This document shows, piece after piece, positions 45,197 to 53,364 of a DNA stretch of 64,000 bases (positions within the stretch are counted from its first letter, which is position 1; the number at the start of each line of letters is the position of its first letter). Source of the stretch: Hyphomicrobiales bacterium. GTDB taxonomy: Bacteria > Pseudomonadota > Alphaproteobacteria > Rhizobiales > Rhizobiaceae. Under the pieces are notes generated by a model that did no database searches, had not been told where the DNA came from, and was given only the letters and a program-made list of their open reading frames with translations. Where the stretch lies: positions 17,650-81,649 of the forward strand of contig UCCS01000108.1 in NCBI GenBank assembly GCA_900470965.1, read 5' to 3'. The position numbers were made by a program, and so were the translations under genes.

Positions 45197-45625
45197 ATGG
45201 ACCAGAAAATGAACCCCAAAGTCCTCTACACCGCAAAGACACACGTCACCGGCGGTCGCGAACACGGTGTCGCCCGCAGTTCCGACGGGCGTCTCGATGT
45301 AAGGCTCGGCGTACCGGGCACGGCGCGCATCGGCACCAATCCCGAACAGCTCTTCGCAGCAGGCTGGTCGGCCTGCTTCGAGAGTGCCATCGGACTCATC
45401 GTGAAGAAGAAGCACATCACGCTCGGCGGTGACGTCACGATCGATGCCGAAGTCGATCTCAACCTGTCCGACACTGACGGCTACTCGCTGACCGCTCGCC
45501 TTAACGTCGGCATTCCAGGCGTAGAGCGCGACGTCGCCCAATCGCTGATCGACGAGGCGCATCAGATTTGCCCGTACTCGAAGGCAACGCGCGGAAATAT
45601 CGACGTCACGATCAAGCTGGTCTGA
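45197..45625 (+). CDS. ohr: Organic hydroperoxide resistance protein (Ohr/OsmC family)
   Basis: Thiol peroxidase of 142 residues that reduces organic and fatty-acid hydroperoxides. The two redox cysteines are Cys60 (WSACFESA) and Cys125 (HQICPYSKATRGN), and YTAKTHVTGGREHGVARSSDG is the family N-terminus. It is preceded by AAGGAG. No OhrR gene is adjacent. Its place at the end of the epoxide hydrolase cluster supports an oxidative/electrophile stress role. Confidence 0.92.
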   Translation: MDQKMNPKVLYTAKTHVTGGREHGVARSSDGRLDVRLGVPGTARIGTNPEQLFAAGWSACFESAIGLIVKKKHITLGGDVTIDAEVDLNLSDTDGYSLTARLNVGIPGVERDVAQSLIDEAHQICPYSKATRGNIDVTIKLV

Positions 45626-45714
45626 CGAGGCCGACGGGCCGCGACCGGTGCCAAGAAGGAGCGCCTGCAGTAACATCAGGCCTTCGTGATCGCGTTAACG
45701 CAGTCGCTCAACAA

Positions 45715-45751
45715 GGACAGTCTGGAAGCGGTCCACGCTTCCAGACTGTCC
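45715..45751. terminator. Long perfect hairpin after ohr
   Basis: Perfect 16-bp inverted repeat (45715-45730 with 45736-45751) with a 5-nt loop, GGACAGTCTGGAAGCG and its complement. It lies between ohr (plus) and the convergent pseudogene/quinone reductase (minus). No T-run follows; position suggests a transcript end for both. Confidence 0.6.
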
Positions 45752-45818
45752 TCCGAACAACTCGATTGCCCGCCTGCCACAACGTGATCGACGTACTGGC
45801 GCCGTCTACTTCATCGGC

Positions 45819-45989
45819 TTACGCCAGCTTTTTCAAGGCGGCGACCGGTTCCTTTGCCAGCGGTCTCGCCGAGGCAGGGTTCTGGCCGGTGATGAGGCGG
45901 CCATCAACGACGACATGGGGCTCCCAGTTGGCCACGGACGAGTACTGGGCACCCTCGGCCGTTAAGGCGTCCTTGGCCCAGCCGGCAGA
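45819..45989 (-). pseudogene. 3' remnant of a DJ-1/PfpI-family gene
   Basis: Reading the minus strand from 45989 to a TAA at 45819 gives about 56 codons: GWAKDALTAEGAQYSSVANW, EPHVVVDGRLITGQNPASAR, PLAKEPVAALKKLA then stop. This is the typical C-terminal end of DJ-1/PfpI (type 1 glutamine amidotransferase-like) proteins. The 5' part including the nucleophile-elbow cysteine is missing. The fragment begins immediately after the stop codon of the quinone reductase and in the same frame, so a deletion has joined the two genes. Confidence 0.75.
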
Positions 45990-46976
45990 TCAAAAGCCGA
46001 TCAGAATCTTTCCGACAGTCTTGCCGCTTTCCTGCAGTTCATGCGCCTCGGCGATCTGATCCAGCACGAGCGTCACCGCGATCTTCGGAACGTAGGCTCC
46101 CGAAGCCGCGCAGGCAGAGACTTCCTCGGCCGCGTCCCGCATCGCTGGTTCCGGCATGGTGTAGACGTAGACGAAACGTAAAGCGAAGCCACCGAGCAGC
46201 GCGGGGAAGAAGGGGATCGAGAGCGTGGCTTGCGGCGACTCCGTGGAATAGGCCGAGACAACGCCGTCACGCGCGAGACAAGCGACTGCGGTGTCAATAT
46301 TGGCGGTGATGTCCACGTCGACAATACGGTTGACGCCCCGGCCGTCGGTTGCCGATCTCACCGCCTGCACGACATCCTCCCTATGCCTGTTGATGACGAG
46401 ATCGGCCCCTGCCGCACGCGCGACGTCCGCCTGTTCGTCTCGACTGACAGTCGCCGCCACCCATGCCCCGGCCCACTTGGCGAGAAGAATGGCGGCGTTG
46501 CCAACCGAACCCGCGCCTCCCTGGACGAGAACCCGCTTGCCGCGCAGGTCCCCATCGGCGAACAGGCATCGATGCGCAGTCATCGCAGGGACTCCGAGCG
46601 ATGCTCCGGTCTCGAACGACACGTTGGCAGCAAGTCCGACAGCCTGCCCGGACGGTACCAAAACGAACTCCGCCGCGGCACCAAACGCCCTGCCCGTCTG
46701 CGCCATATAGACCCACACCCGCTCGCCGATACGGGCGTCGGGCACGCCGGGACCGACGCGGTCGATGATGCCCGCTCCATCCTGGTGCGGGACGATCCTC
46801 CGGAACGGCATCGCCTTTCCGCCAAATCCGGTTCTCGTCTTGATGTCGGAAGGATTGATGCCCGACGCGAGAACCCTGACCCGGACTTCCCCGGCCCCGG
46901 GTTGCGGATCGGGAAGTTCGCCGATGGTCAGCACTTCTCTCGCAGTCCCTTGTCTTTCGTAGAACGCAGCTCGCAT
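45990..46976 (-). CDS. NADPH:quinone reductase-type MDR oxidoreductase
   Basis: Zinc-free medium-chain reductase of 328 residues from the ATG at 46976 (GAGG seven bases upstream). The N-terminal domain has VLASGINPSDIKTRTGFGGK. The Rossmann segment is GKRVLVQGGAGSVGNAAILLAKWAGA, with VSRDEQADVARAAGADLVINR for NADPH selection. It is similar in type to quinone oxidoreductases and to zeta-crystallin. It diverges from an HxlR regulator gene, an arrangement that elsewhere senses quinones or aldehydes. Its stop codon abuts a DJ-1/PfpI remnant. Confidence 0.92.
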   Translation of the reverse strand: MRAAFYERQGTAREVLTIGELPDPQPGAGEVRVRVLASGINPSDIKTRTGFGGKAMPFRRIVPHQDGAGIIDRVGPGVPDARIGERVWVYMAQTGRAFGAAAEFVLVPSGQAVGLAANVSFETGASLGVPAMTAHRCLFADGDLRGKRVLVQGGAGSVGNAAILLAKWAGAWVAATVSRDEQADVARAAGADLVINRHREDVVQAVRSATDGRGVNRIVDVDITANIDTAVACLARDGVVSAYSTESPQATLSIPFFPALLGGFALRFVYVYTMPEPAMRDAAEEVSACAASGAYVPKIAVTLVLDQIAEAHELQESGKTVGKILIGF

Positions 46977-47039
46977 AACGCACCTCTCACAAAAAGCTCG
47001 CTTCCAGCTAGGTGCTGCACACGCGAACTTGCAAGTAGG

Positions 47040-47077
47040 CAATAGTTTTGCTTATAGGGATACAAAGTACACTATTG
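47040..47077. promoter_or_regulatory. Inverted repeat upstream of HxlR gene (candidate operator)
   Basis: CAATAGT (47040-47046) and ACTATTG (47071-47077) form a perfect 7-bp inverted repeat. Arm centres are 31 bp apart, three helical turns, in the spacer between the divergent quinone reductase and HxlR genes. It is a plausible site for the HxlR dimer. Confidence 0.4.
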
Positions 47078-47086
47078 GAGCGCAGG

Positions 47087-47416
47087 ATGGACATCGATTA
47101 TAAATGTCCGGTCGAGATCACCGTGGATGTCACAGGCGGCAAGTGGAAGCCGATGATCATCTACCGTCTCCTCGACGGCCCGCGTCGGTTCGGCGAGCTA
47201 CGCCGCCTGGTGGGAGACCCGAGCCAGCGTTCGCTCACAATGCAGCTGCGCGAACTCGAGGCCGACGGGATCGTCACCCGCAAGGTCTTCGCGGAGGTCC
47301 CTCCCCGTGTGGAATATTCCTTGACCGAGTTCGGGCAGACCCTCGCGCCCGTGCTGATGGCGATGCGGGATTGGGGCATGTCTTTCCGGGACCAGCGCCG
47401 TTCGACATCAAGGTGA
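47087..47416 (+). CDS. HxlR-family transcriptional regulator
   Basis: Winged-helix regulator of 109 residues. KCPVEITVDVTGGKWKPMIIYRLLDGPRRFGELRR and SQRSLTMQLRELEADGIVTRKVF are the HxlR pattern. Cys7 in the KCPVE motif sits where redox-sensing members such as YodB and QorR have their reactive cysteine. The ATG at 47087 is preceded by GGAGCGCAGG. It is divergent from the quinone reductase and is the likely controller of that gene, by analogy with QorR and YodB. Confidence 0.9.
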   Translation: MDIDYKCPVEITVDVTGGKWKPMIIYRLLDGPRRFGELRRLVGDPSQRSLTMQLRELEADGIVTRKVFAEVPPRVEYSLTEFGQTLAPVLMAMRDWGMSFRDQRRSTSR

Positions 47417-47595
47417 CCTACCCCGTCCGCGACTACAGCTGTGGCCTGCAATGATCTGTTTCGCCCGTCCTGTCTTCTTTCCATGTTGAAATCTCTCATC
47501 TCTACGATACGCAAACCAATAGAGGCGATGTCGATGATGTTCGATGGAAGTCAGGCAATTGTCTGGATGATGAGCGAATATGAAGCGATCCGCGG

Positions 47596-48879
47596 TCAGA
47601 TCTTCGACAGCGACTGTTCGAGATCGGCGATGATATCCTTAACGTCTTCGATGCCGACGGAGAGGCGCACGACATCAGGCCCAGCGCCTGCCGCAATCCT
47701 CTGCTCATCCGTCAACTGCCGGTGCGTAGTGGACGCCGGGTGGATCACCAGGGAGCGCGTGTCGCCGATATTGGCAAGATGCGAGAAAAGCTCCAGCCCT
47801 TCGACCAGCGCCTTGCCGGCCTCGTAGCCGCCCCTGACGCCGAAGGTGAAGACGGAACCTGCTCCCTTGGGCGAGTAGCGCTGCTGCAGGGCGTGGTTCG
47901 GGTCATCCTCCAAGCCGGCATAATTCACCCAGGCGATCTTGGAATGGGCCTTCAGCCATTTGGCCACATCAATCGCATTGTCGCTATGGCGCTGCATGCG
48001 CAGCGGCAGCGTCTCGATGCCGGTCAGGATCAGGAAGGCGTTGAAGGGCGAGAGGGCCGGGCCGAGGTCGCGCAGGCCGAGCACGCGGCAGGCGATCGCG
48101 AAAGCAAAATTGCCGAAGGTCTGGTGCAGGACAACGCCATTATATTCTGGCCGCGGGCTGGAGAGCATCGGATAGTTGCCGGTCTTCGACCAGTCGAAGG
48201 TGCCACCATCAACGATGATGCCGCCCATGGAATTGCCATGACCGCCGAGGAACTTGGTCAGCGAATGCACGACGATATCGGCGCCGTGCTCGATCGGCCG
48301 GATGAGATAGGGCGTCGCCATGGTGTTGTCGACGATCAGCGGCAGATCGTGGCGATGGGCGATTTCGGCGATCGCGGCGATATCGACAAAGGTGCCGCCG
48401 GGATTGGCAAGGCTCTCGATGAAGATCGCCCGCGTCTTGTCATCGATCTTGCTCTGGAAATCATCAGGGTCGTCGGAATCGGCCCAGCGCACCTGCCAGC
48501 CGAAATTCTCGAAGGCATGGCCGAACTGGTTGATCGAGCCGCCATAGAGGCGGCGGGCGGCGACAAAATTCTCGCCGGGACGCATCAGCGTGTGGAAGAC
48601 GATCATCTGCGCCGCATGACCGGAGGCGACTGCAAGCGCTGCAGTGCCGCCTTCGAGCGCTGCGACACGTTCCTCCAGAACCGCCTGAGTGGGGTTCATG
48701 ATGCGGCTATAGATGTTGCCGAATTGCTGCAGGCCGAAAAGGGCTGCGGCATGGTCGGAATCGTTGAAGACGAAGGCCGTCGTCTGGTAGATCGGTGTAA
48801 TCCGCGCGCCGGTCGCCGGATCGGGCTGCGCGCCCGCATGGATTGCCAGCGTGTTGAATCCCGGATCGTTTTTGGCCAT
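47596..48879 (-). CDS. metY: O-acetylhomoserine sulfhydrylase (PLP enzyme)
   Basis: Cys/Met-metabolism PLP enzyme of 427 residues that makes homocysteine (or methionine) from O-acetylhomoserine and sulfide. The PLP lysine is Lys209 in VVHSLTKFLGGHGNSMGG. YSRIMNPTQAVLEERVAALEGG and IFIESLANPGG are family blocks. The length and the insert around residues 225-245 fit MetY and not MetB/MetC. The start has GGGAGG upstream and a sigma-70-like promoter at 48912-48939. I looked for a SAM-II riboswitch in the leader and found none. Confidence 0.94.
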   Translation of the reverse strand: MAKNDPGFNTLAIHAGAQPDPATGARITPIYQTTAFVFNDSDHAAALFGLQQFGNIYSRIMNPTQAVLEERVAALEGGTAALAVASGHAAQMIVFHTLMRPGENFVAARRLYGGSINQFGHAFENFGWQVRWADSDDPDDFQSKIDDKTRAIFIESLANPGGTFVDIAAIAEIAHRHDLPLIVDNTMATPYLIRPIEHGADIVVHSLTKFLGGHGNSMGGIIVDGGTFDWSKTGNYPMLSSPRPEYNGVVLHQTFGNFAFAIACRVLGLRDLGPALSPFNAFLILTGIETLPLRMQRHSDNAIDVAKWLKAHSKIAWVNYAGLEDDPNHALQQRYSPKGAGSVFTFGVRGGYEAGKALVEGLELFSHLANIGDTRSLVIHPASTTHRQLTDEQRIAAGAGPDVVRLSVGIEDVKDIIADLEQSLSKI

Positions 48880-48911
48880 GTCGTCCTCCCGTACAATTGT
48901 TGACGGGCGCG

Positions 48912-48939
48912 ATCATAGCCGCTCGAATGTGAAAGTTAA
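48912..48939 (-). promoter_or_regulatory. Probable metY promoter
   Basis: Minus-strand TTAACT and TATGAT separated by 16 nt, placing transcription start roughly 25 nt before the metY ATG. Confidence 0.5.
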
Positions 48940-48996
48940 CCGCGATCTTTTTCAACCGCGGCGCGTTCCGAGGAAAATCCGTTCTGCCCGACCGCG

Positions 48997-49425
48997 TCAG
49001 CCAAAAAGACGCGGATACTCGATCGCCGGGCAACGGTTCATGACGACTTTGATGCCGCCGGCTTCGGCCTTGGCGGCGGCCGCGTCGTCGCTTACGCCGA
49101 GCTGCGCCCACACAACCTGCGGGCGGGGCTCGAGTGCCAGCGCTTCGTCCACCACCCCAGCAAGATATTCGGATGCGCGGAAGACATCGACCATGTCGAC
49201 CGGTTCGGGAATGTCGGCGAGACGTGCGTAAACGGTCTGGCCCTGGATCTGCTTGCCCGCCTGCCCCGGATTGACGGGAATGACCTTATATCCGCGCGAC
49301 AGGAGATAGCCCATGACACCATTGCTCGGCCGGGCCGGATTGGGCGAAGCCCCCGTCAGCGCGATGGTTTTGACCGATTTCAGAATGCCGGAAAGATAGT
49401 CGTCGGCGTAGGCATCATGATCCAT
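48997..49425 (-). CDS. CoA-binding domain protein (YccU-like)
   Basis: Rossmann-fold protein of 142 residues of the CoA_binding_2 family. LKSVKTIALTGASPNPARPSNGVMGYLLSRGYKVIPVNPG is the nucleotide-binding N-terminal block, and DMVDVFRASEYLAGVVDEALALEPRPQVVWAQLGV follows. GGAG lies nine bases before the ATG. Its biological role is not established. It is in the same direction as metY, 117 nt upstream. Confidence 0.9.
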   Translation of the reverse strand: MDHDAYADDYLSGILKSVKTIALTGASPNPARPSNGVMGYLLSRGYKVIPVNPGQAGKQIQGQTVYARLADIPEPVDMVDVFRASEYLAGVVDEALALEPRPQVVWAQLGVSDDAAAAKAEAGGIKVVMNRCPAIEYPRLFG

Positions 49426-49544
49426 ATCTGGTGTCTCCGGTCAGGTGCCGCAGGAGGCGGATTTGACAGTCGCGATTCATTGAAACCGGGCGGCTCGTTT
49501 CGACGTATATATAGGTGCCGGAAATATCAGGGAGAAATTATGCC

Positions 49545-49868
49545 ATGAAAAAAATAATCCTCGCGCTCGCGCTCGTGCTAGCTGCCTCGCCGACGCTTGC
49601 GATCTCACGCTACAATCCGCTTGCCATGAGCTGCCAGAGCGTGCGGGCGGCGATCCACAACGAAGGCGCCGTCATCTTTCGCTATACCTCGCCGCGCGGC
49701 CTTCCTCTCTACGACCGCTATGTCCGCAACAGCTACTATTGCGACGCGACCGATTATGCGGAATGGACGAGCATTCCTTCCAAGGACAACCCCAAGTGCC
49801 GGGTGCTGAACTGTCAGAATATCGACAACCTGGACGGGATGCTGTTCATTCCACACTATAGTCTCTAA
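49545..49868 (+). CDS. Small exported protein with four cysteines
   Basis: Protein of 107 residues. MKKIILALALVLAASPTLA is a Sec signal peptide. The mature part is about 88 residues with cysteines in MSCQSV, YYCDATDY, PKCRVL and NCQNID, enough for two disulfides. AGGGAG lies upstream. An overlapping ATGCCATGA three-codon frame starts five bases earlier. I recognise no named family with certainty; similar short Cys-containing exported proteins are common in rhizobia. Function unknown. Confidence 0.8.
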   Translation: MKKIILALALVLAASPTLAISRYNPLAMSCQSVRAAIHNEGAVIFRYTSPRGLPLYDRYVRNSYYCDATDYAEWTSIPSKDNPKCRVLNCQNIDNLDGMLFIPHYSL

Positions 49869-49902
49869 CTCTGCATTTATTCGGAATTGTGAATATTATC
49901 GA

Positions 49903-49924
49903 TCCTTTCGCACCTGCGAAAGGA
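49903..49924 (+). terminator. Hairpin after the small exported protein gene
   Basis: Ten-bp stem TCCTTTCGCA/TGCGAAAGGA (49903-49912 with 49915-49924), about 35 nt after the stop. No T-run, so termination is only probable. Confidence 0.5.
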
Positions 49925-50349
49925 CCGGACGATCAATCTAGGGATACAAAATATCGGCGACACCTCTCCCGGTTGTTAATTTCTAATCATTTCAAAGTTA
50001 TAGAATAATGTCTATATTTCAGCGTCATAGGATTGTCGACACTCTCTTTCGACAGATGAATTTCACCTTTCATACATAATTTGATCATGATATGTTCATG
50101 CGTCCATTAGCGACATCTCATAGTTGTGTGAGCTGAGCGTAATTGAACGTATTTCGAGCGCACGCAGAAATTGCTACAACGATGGGCAATTGTTCACCTG
50201 ATCAATCCATGCTATTGAAAATTCGACCGTGCGGAGTACACCTTCCGGGGCAAATCACGCAAACCCAGGTTGTTATTTCAAGGCAGGTTCAAACGGGAAA
50301 GCTGTGATGTTTTCCCCAATTTTGTTGCACTGCTCCTGGACCATCCACC
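49925..50349. other. AT-rich intergenic stretch
   Basis: The 425 nt are clearly richer in A and T than their surroundings (runs such as TAATTTCTAATCATTTC and TTATAGAATAATG). They carry no open frame of note. They should contain the promoter of the DMT permease gene; an unrecognised small RNA or a remnant of foreign DNA is possible. Confidence 0.4.
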
Positions 50350-51186
50350 TTGCCCCTCGATGTTCTTCTTCTCGTCCTTTTCGGTGCTCTTCTGCATGCG
50401 ACATGGAATGCCATCATCAAAGCCGGCAAGGACAAATCGCTTGATGCGGCGCTGATCTCTGCAGGCGGCGCGGTCGCCTCGCTACCTTTCCTACCGTTGC
50501 TCCCCCTGCCGCAGCCACAGGCCTGGCCCTTCATCGGCGCTTCCGCCATCCTGCAATTTGCCTATTTCCAGCTGGTCGCCGCCGCCTACAGGGCCGGCGA
50601 TATCGGCCTAGTCTATCCGCTGATGCGTGGCGGCGCGCCCTTGCTCATCGTCGCCACCAGCGGCTTCATCCTGGGAGAGCATCTGACGGGTGGAGCGCTT
50701 GCCGGAACCATGACGATCTGCGTTGGCATCCTGACGCTCGCCTTCGAAGCCCGCCACGGCAGCCGTCACGCGATCATGCTGGCGCTCATCAACGCCTGCG
50801 TCATCGCCACCTATACCTATGTGGACGGCATCGGCGCACGGCTTTCGGGCAATGCGATTTCCTACACGCTGTGGATGTCGCTTCTGCCGCCGGTTCTGCT
50901 CTTTGCCTGGGCGCTTTCACAGCGCGGTCTGTTGACTGTCGCCACTCACGTCAGGCGCAACTGGTGGCGCGGGCTGATCGGCGGGGCGGGCTCGATTGCC
51001 TCCTACGGGTTGGCGCTCTGGGCGATGACGAAGGCTCCGGTTGCGACGGTGGCGGCGCTGCGGGAAACCGCCATCCTGTTTGCGCTTGTCATCTCGGTTC
51101 TGGTGCTGAAGGAAAAGGCCAGCATCTGGCGTTACCTCGCCGGCATCATCATCGCGCTCGGCGGGCTGATCCTGAAACTTGCCTGA
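50350..51186 (+). CDS. EamA/DMT-family permease
   Basis: Membrane protein of 278 residues with about ten helices (MPLDVLLLVLFGALLHATWN, FQLVAAAYRAGDIGLVYPLMRG, ATVAALRETAILFALVISVLVLKEK). The second EamA half is well conserved. The only start available after the upstream stop at 50305 is the TTG at 50350. The substrate is unknown. Its TGA abuts, without a gap, the stop of the convergent enoyl-CoA hydratase gene. Confidence 0.88.
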   Translation: MPLDVLLLVLFGALLHATWNAIIKAGKDKSLDAALISAGGAVASLPFLPLLPLPQPQAWPFIGASAILQFAYFQLVAAAYRAGDIGLVYPLMRGGAPLLIVATSGFILGEHLTGGALAGTMTICVGILTLAFEARHGSRHAIMLALINACVIATYTYVDGIGARLSGNAISYTLWMSLLPPVLLFAWALSQRGLLTVATHVRRNWWRGLIGGAGSIASYGLALWAMTKAPVATVAALRETAILFALVISVLVLKEKASIWRYLAGIIIALGGLILKLA

Positions 51187-52020
51187 TCACTCGCCCTTCC
51201 ATTCGGGCGTGCGCTTACCAAGGAAGGCGCCGATGCCCTCTTGCGCATCATCGGTCAGCATGCTGTCGACCATCACGCTTGCGGCATAATCATAGGCTTC
51301 CGCGACGGGCATTTCGAGCTGCTTGTAAAAGGCTTCCTTGCCGATCCTCAGCGCCTGCGGCGACTTCGAGGCGATGACGGAAGCGTATTTGTTGACCACC
51401 TGCGTGAGATACTGCTTCGGCACGATACGGTTGACCAGGCCGAAATCCTTTGCAGTCGAGGCGTCGATCGTCTCGCCCGTCAGCAACATCTCCATCGCCT
51501 GCTTGCGGTGGGCGGCGCGCGAAACGGCGACAGCCGGCGTCGAGCAGAAAAGCCCGATATTAACGCCTGGCGTGCAGAAGGTGGACGTATCCGTGCAGAT
51601 CGCAAGATCGCAGCTCGCGACGAGTTGGCAGCCCGCTGCGGTCGCGAGTCCGTCGATCTCGGCGATGACCGGCTTTGGCAAGCGATTGATCTCCAGCATC
51701 AGATCGGCGGCCAGCGCAAATGCCTCTTCGAAGAAGGCGACACCTTCGTCCTCGTCGGCGCGATGAGCGGTCAGCTCCTTGAGGTCATGACCGGCGGAAA
51801 AGACATTGCCGGTCGAAGCGATGACGACGATGCGGACGTCCTCGTCCTCGGCTGCACCCTGCAGCTCGCCCATCAGCGTTTCCATGGCTGATATCGACAG
51901 AACATTGGCAGGCGGATTGTTGAGCGTCAGGCGCAATATGCCGCCGGAAAGCTGACGGAGCACGAGGGCGCCCTCGCCTGAATTGTTGTTGTCCTTGCGG
52001 AAGGATACGATCTCGGCCAT
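51187..52020 (-). CDS. Enoyl-CoA hydratase/isomerase family protein
   Basis: Crotonase-fold enzyme of 277 residues. The oxyanion-hole strands are TGNVFSAGHDLKEL (around residues 68-81) and EIDGLATAAGCQLVASCDLAI (around residues 117-137), the second with AAGCQL at the usual GGG position. The pattern resembles the ECHDC3-like group often annotated as enoyl-CoA hydratase. AGGA lies eight bases before the ATG. The usual second catalytic Glu is not obvious, so the reaction is uncertain. Confidence 0.88.
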   Translation of the reverse strand: MAEIVSFRKDNNNSGEGALVLRQLSGGILRLTLNNPPANVLSISAMETLMGELQGAAEDEDVRIVVIASTGNVFSAGHDLKELTAHRADEDEGVAFFEEAFALAADLMLEINRLPKPVIAEIDGLATAAGCQLVASCDLAICTDTSTFCTPGVNIGLFCSTPAVAVSRAAHRKQAMEMLLTGETIDASTAKDFGLVNRIVPKQYLTQVVNKYASVIASKSPQALRIGKEAFYKQLEMPVAEAYDYAASVMVDSMLTDDAQEGIGAFLGKRTPEWKGE

Positions 52021-52218
52021 TGCATGTTCCTGTGTGCTGTCTAAATCCCGCTTTTGTGCCACAAGGGTGGGGCGATTTCGAGCCGAATACCGCAATGCGA
52101 CGGCCTCGAAGGGCGAAACTTCCTGTTTTCAGGCCCCCTAAGATGGGGTATTCACATACCGCACTGTTAAGATATTGTTTTTATTTACTTATTTTTCCGA
52201 TCGTCAAAATGGCTTGTA

Positions 52219-52247
52219 TTGACCGGCTAATCGATTGTCGCTATAAG
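52219..52247 (+). promoter_or_regulatory. Strong sigma-70-type promoter of rplM-rpsI
   Basis: TTGACC (52219-52224) and TATAAG (52242-52247) are separated by exactly 17 nt. Transcription should start near 52254 and leave a leader of about 116 nt before rplM. Confidence 0.8.
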
Positions 52248-52369
52248 CCGCGCCGGAAATGCAGCCTTTGCGGGCTGTTTTCTTTTTGGTCTGTCTTGCG
52301 GCCGACCAACCAAGCAACAAGAAACGCCCCTCGCCTTCGGGCATGGGGATCCAAGAGAGAGTAACAATT

Positions 52370-52834
52370 ATGGCAACCTTCTCCCAGAAGCCTGCAGAGG
52401 TGGAGAAGAAGTGGGTCGTCATCGACGCCGAAGGGCTCGTCGTTGGCCGTCTCGCTTCCGTTATCGCTATGCGTCTGCGCGGCAAGCACAAGGCAACTTT
52501 CACGCCTCACGTTGACGACGGCGACAACGTTATCGTCATCAACGCCGACAAGGTCGTTTTCACCGGCAAGAAGTATTCCGACAAGGTTTACTACTGGCAC
52601 ACCGGTTATGCCGGCGGCATCAAGGAGCGTACGGCTCGCCAGATCATCGAAGGCCGCTTCCCGGAGCGCGTCCTCGAGAAGGCTGTTGAGCGCATGGTTC
52701 CCCGCGGCCCGCTCGGCCGTCGCCAGATGAAGAACCTGCGCGTCTACTCCGGCCCGAACCATCCCCACGAAGCCCAGCAGCCGTCCGTCCTCGACGTCGC
52801 CTCGCTGAACAAGAAGAACGTAAGGAGCGCCTGA
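52370..52834 (+). CDS. rplM: 50S ribosomal protein L13
   Basis: Ribosomal protein of 154 residues. KKWVVIDAEGLVVGRLASVIAMRLRGKHKATFTPHVDDGDNVIVINADK and the signature GRRQMKNLRVYSGPNHPHEAQQP are typical of alphaproteobacterial L13. The ATG at 52370 follows an AAGAGAGAG stretch; the longer open frame upstream is the leader. Operon with rpsI two bases downstream. Confidence 0.98.
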   Translation: MATFSQKPAEVEKKWVVIDAEGLVVGRLASVIAMRLRGKHKATFTPHVDDGDNVIVINADKVVFTGKKYSDKVYYWHTGYAGGIKERTARQIIEGRFPERVLEKAVERMVPRGPLGRRQMKNLRVYSGPNHPHEAQQPSVLDVASLNKKNVRSA

Positions 52835-52836
52835 TA

Positions 52837-53310
52837 GTGGCTGACCTCTCTTCCCTGAAGGATCTCGGCACGTCGTCTGAAGTAGCTGCTGCTGCTCCGG
52901 CTCACGTCCGCAAGGTCGACTCGCTTGGCCGTTCCTACGCGACCGGCAAGCGCAAGAACGCTGTTGCCCGCGTCTGGGTCAAGCCGGGCTCCGGCAAGAT
53001 CATCGTCAACGGCAAGGAATTTGCGGAATACTTCGCTCGTCCGGTTCTGCAGATGATCCTGCGCCAGCCGATCGTTGCTGCTGCCCGCGACGGCCAGTTC
53101 GACATCGTTGCAACCGTTGCCGGCGGCGGTCTTTCCGGCCAGGCCGGTGCCGTTCGCCACGGTCTTTCGAAGGCCCTCACCTACTTCGAACCGGGCCTGC
53201 GCTCGGTGCTGAAGAAGGGTGGCTTCCTGACCCGCGACAGCCGCGTCGTCGAACGTAAGAAGTACGGTAAGGCCAAGGCCCGCCGTTCGTTCCAGTTCTC
53301 GAAGCGTTAA
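52837..53310 (+). CDS. rpsI: 30S ribosomal protein S9
   Basis: Ribosomal protein of 157 residues starting at GTG 52837, two bases after the rplM stop, with AAGGAG inside the rplM end. SYATGKRKNAVARVWVKPGSGKIIVNGK and the basic C-terminus KYGKAKARRSFQFSKR, which reaches the P-site tRNA, are diagnostic. The N-terminal extension of about 30 residues before the core is normal in this group. Confidence 0.98.
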   Translation: MADLSSLKDLGTSSEVAAAAPAHVRKVDSLGRSYATGKRKNAVARVWVKPGSGKIIVNGKEFAEYFARPVLQMILRQPIVAAARDGQFDIVATVAGGGLSGQAGAVRHGLSKALTYFEPGLRSVLKKGGFLTRDSRVVERKKYGKAKARRSFQFSKR

Positions 53311-53334
53311 TCGCTTTCGGACATGCTTTCATGG

Positions 53335-53361
53335 AAAGGCCGGGTTTTCGCCCGGCCTTTT
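53335..53361. terminator. Bidirectional terminator after rpsI
   Basis: Ten-bp stem AAAGGCCGGG/CCCGGCCTTT (53335-53344 with 53351-53360), a 6-nt loop and T residues after it. It separates rpsI from the convergent VOC gene. Confidence 0.88.
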
Positions 53362-53364
53362 CGT

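Noticed and set aside
48880..48996. SAM-II riboswitch in the metY leader
   Set aside because: Searched because methionine genes in this group often have one; the conserved core is absent and the leader is only about 25 nt after the inferred promoter.
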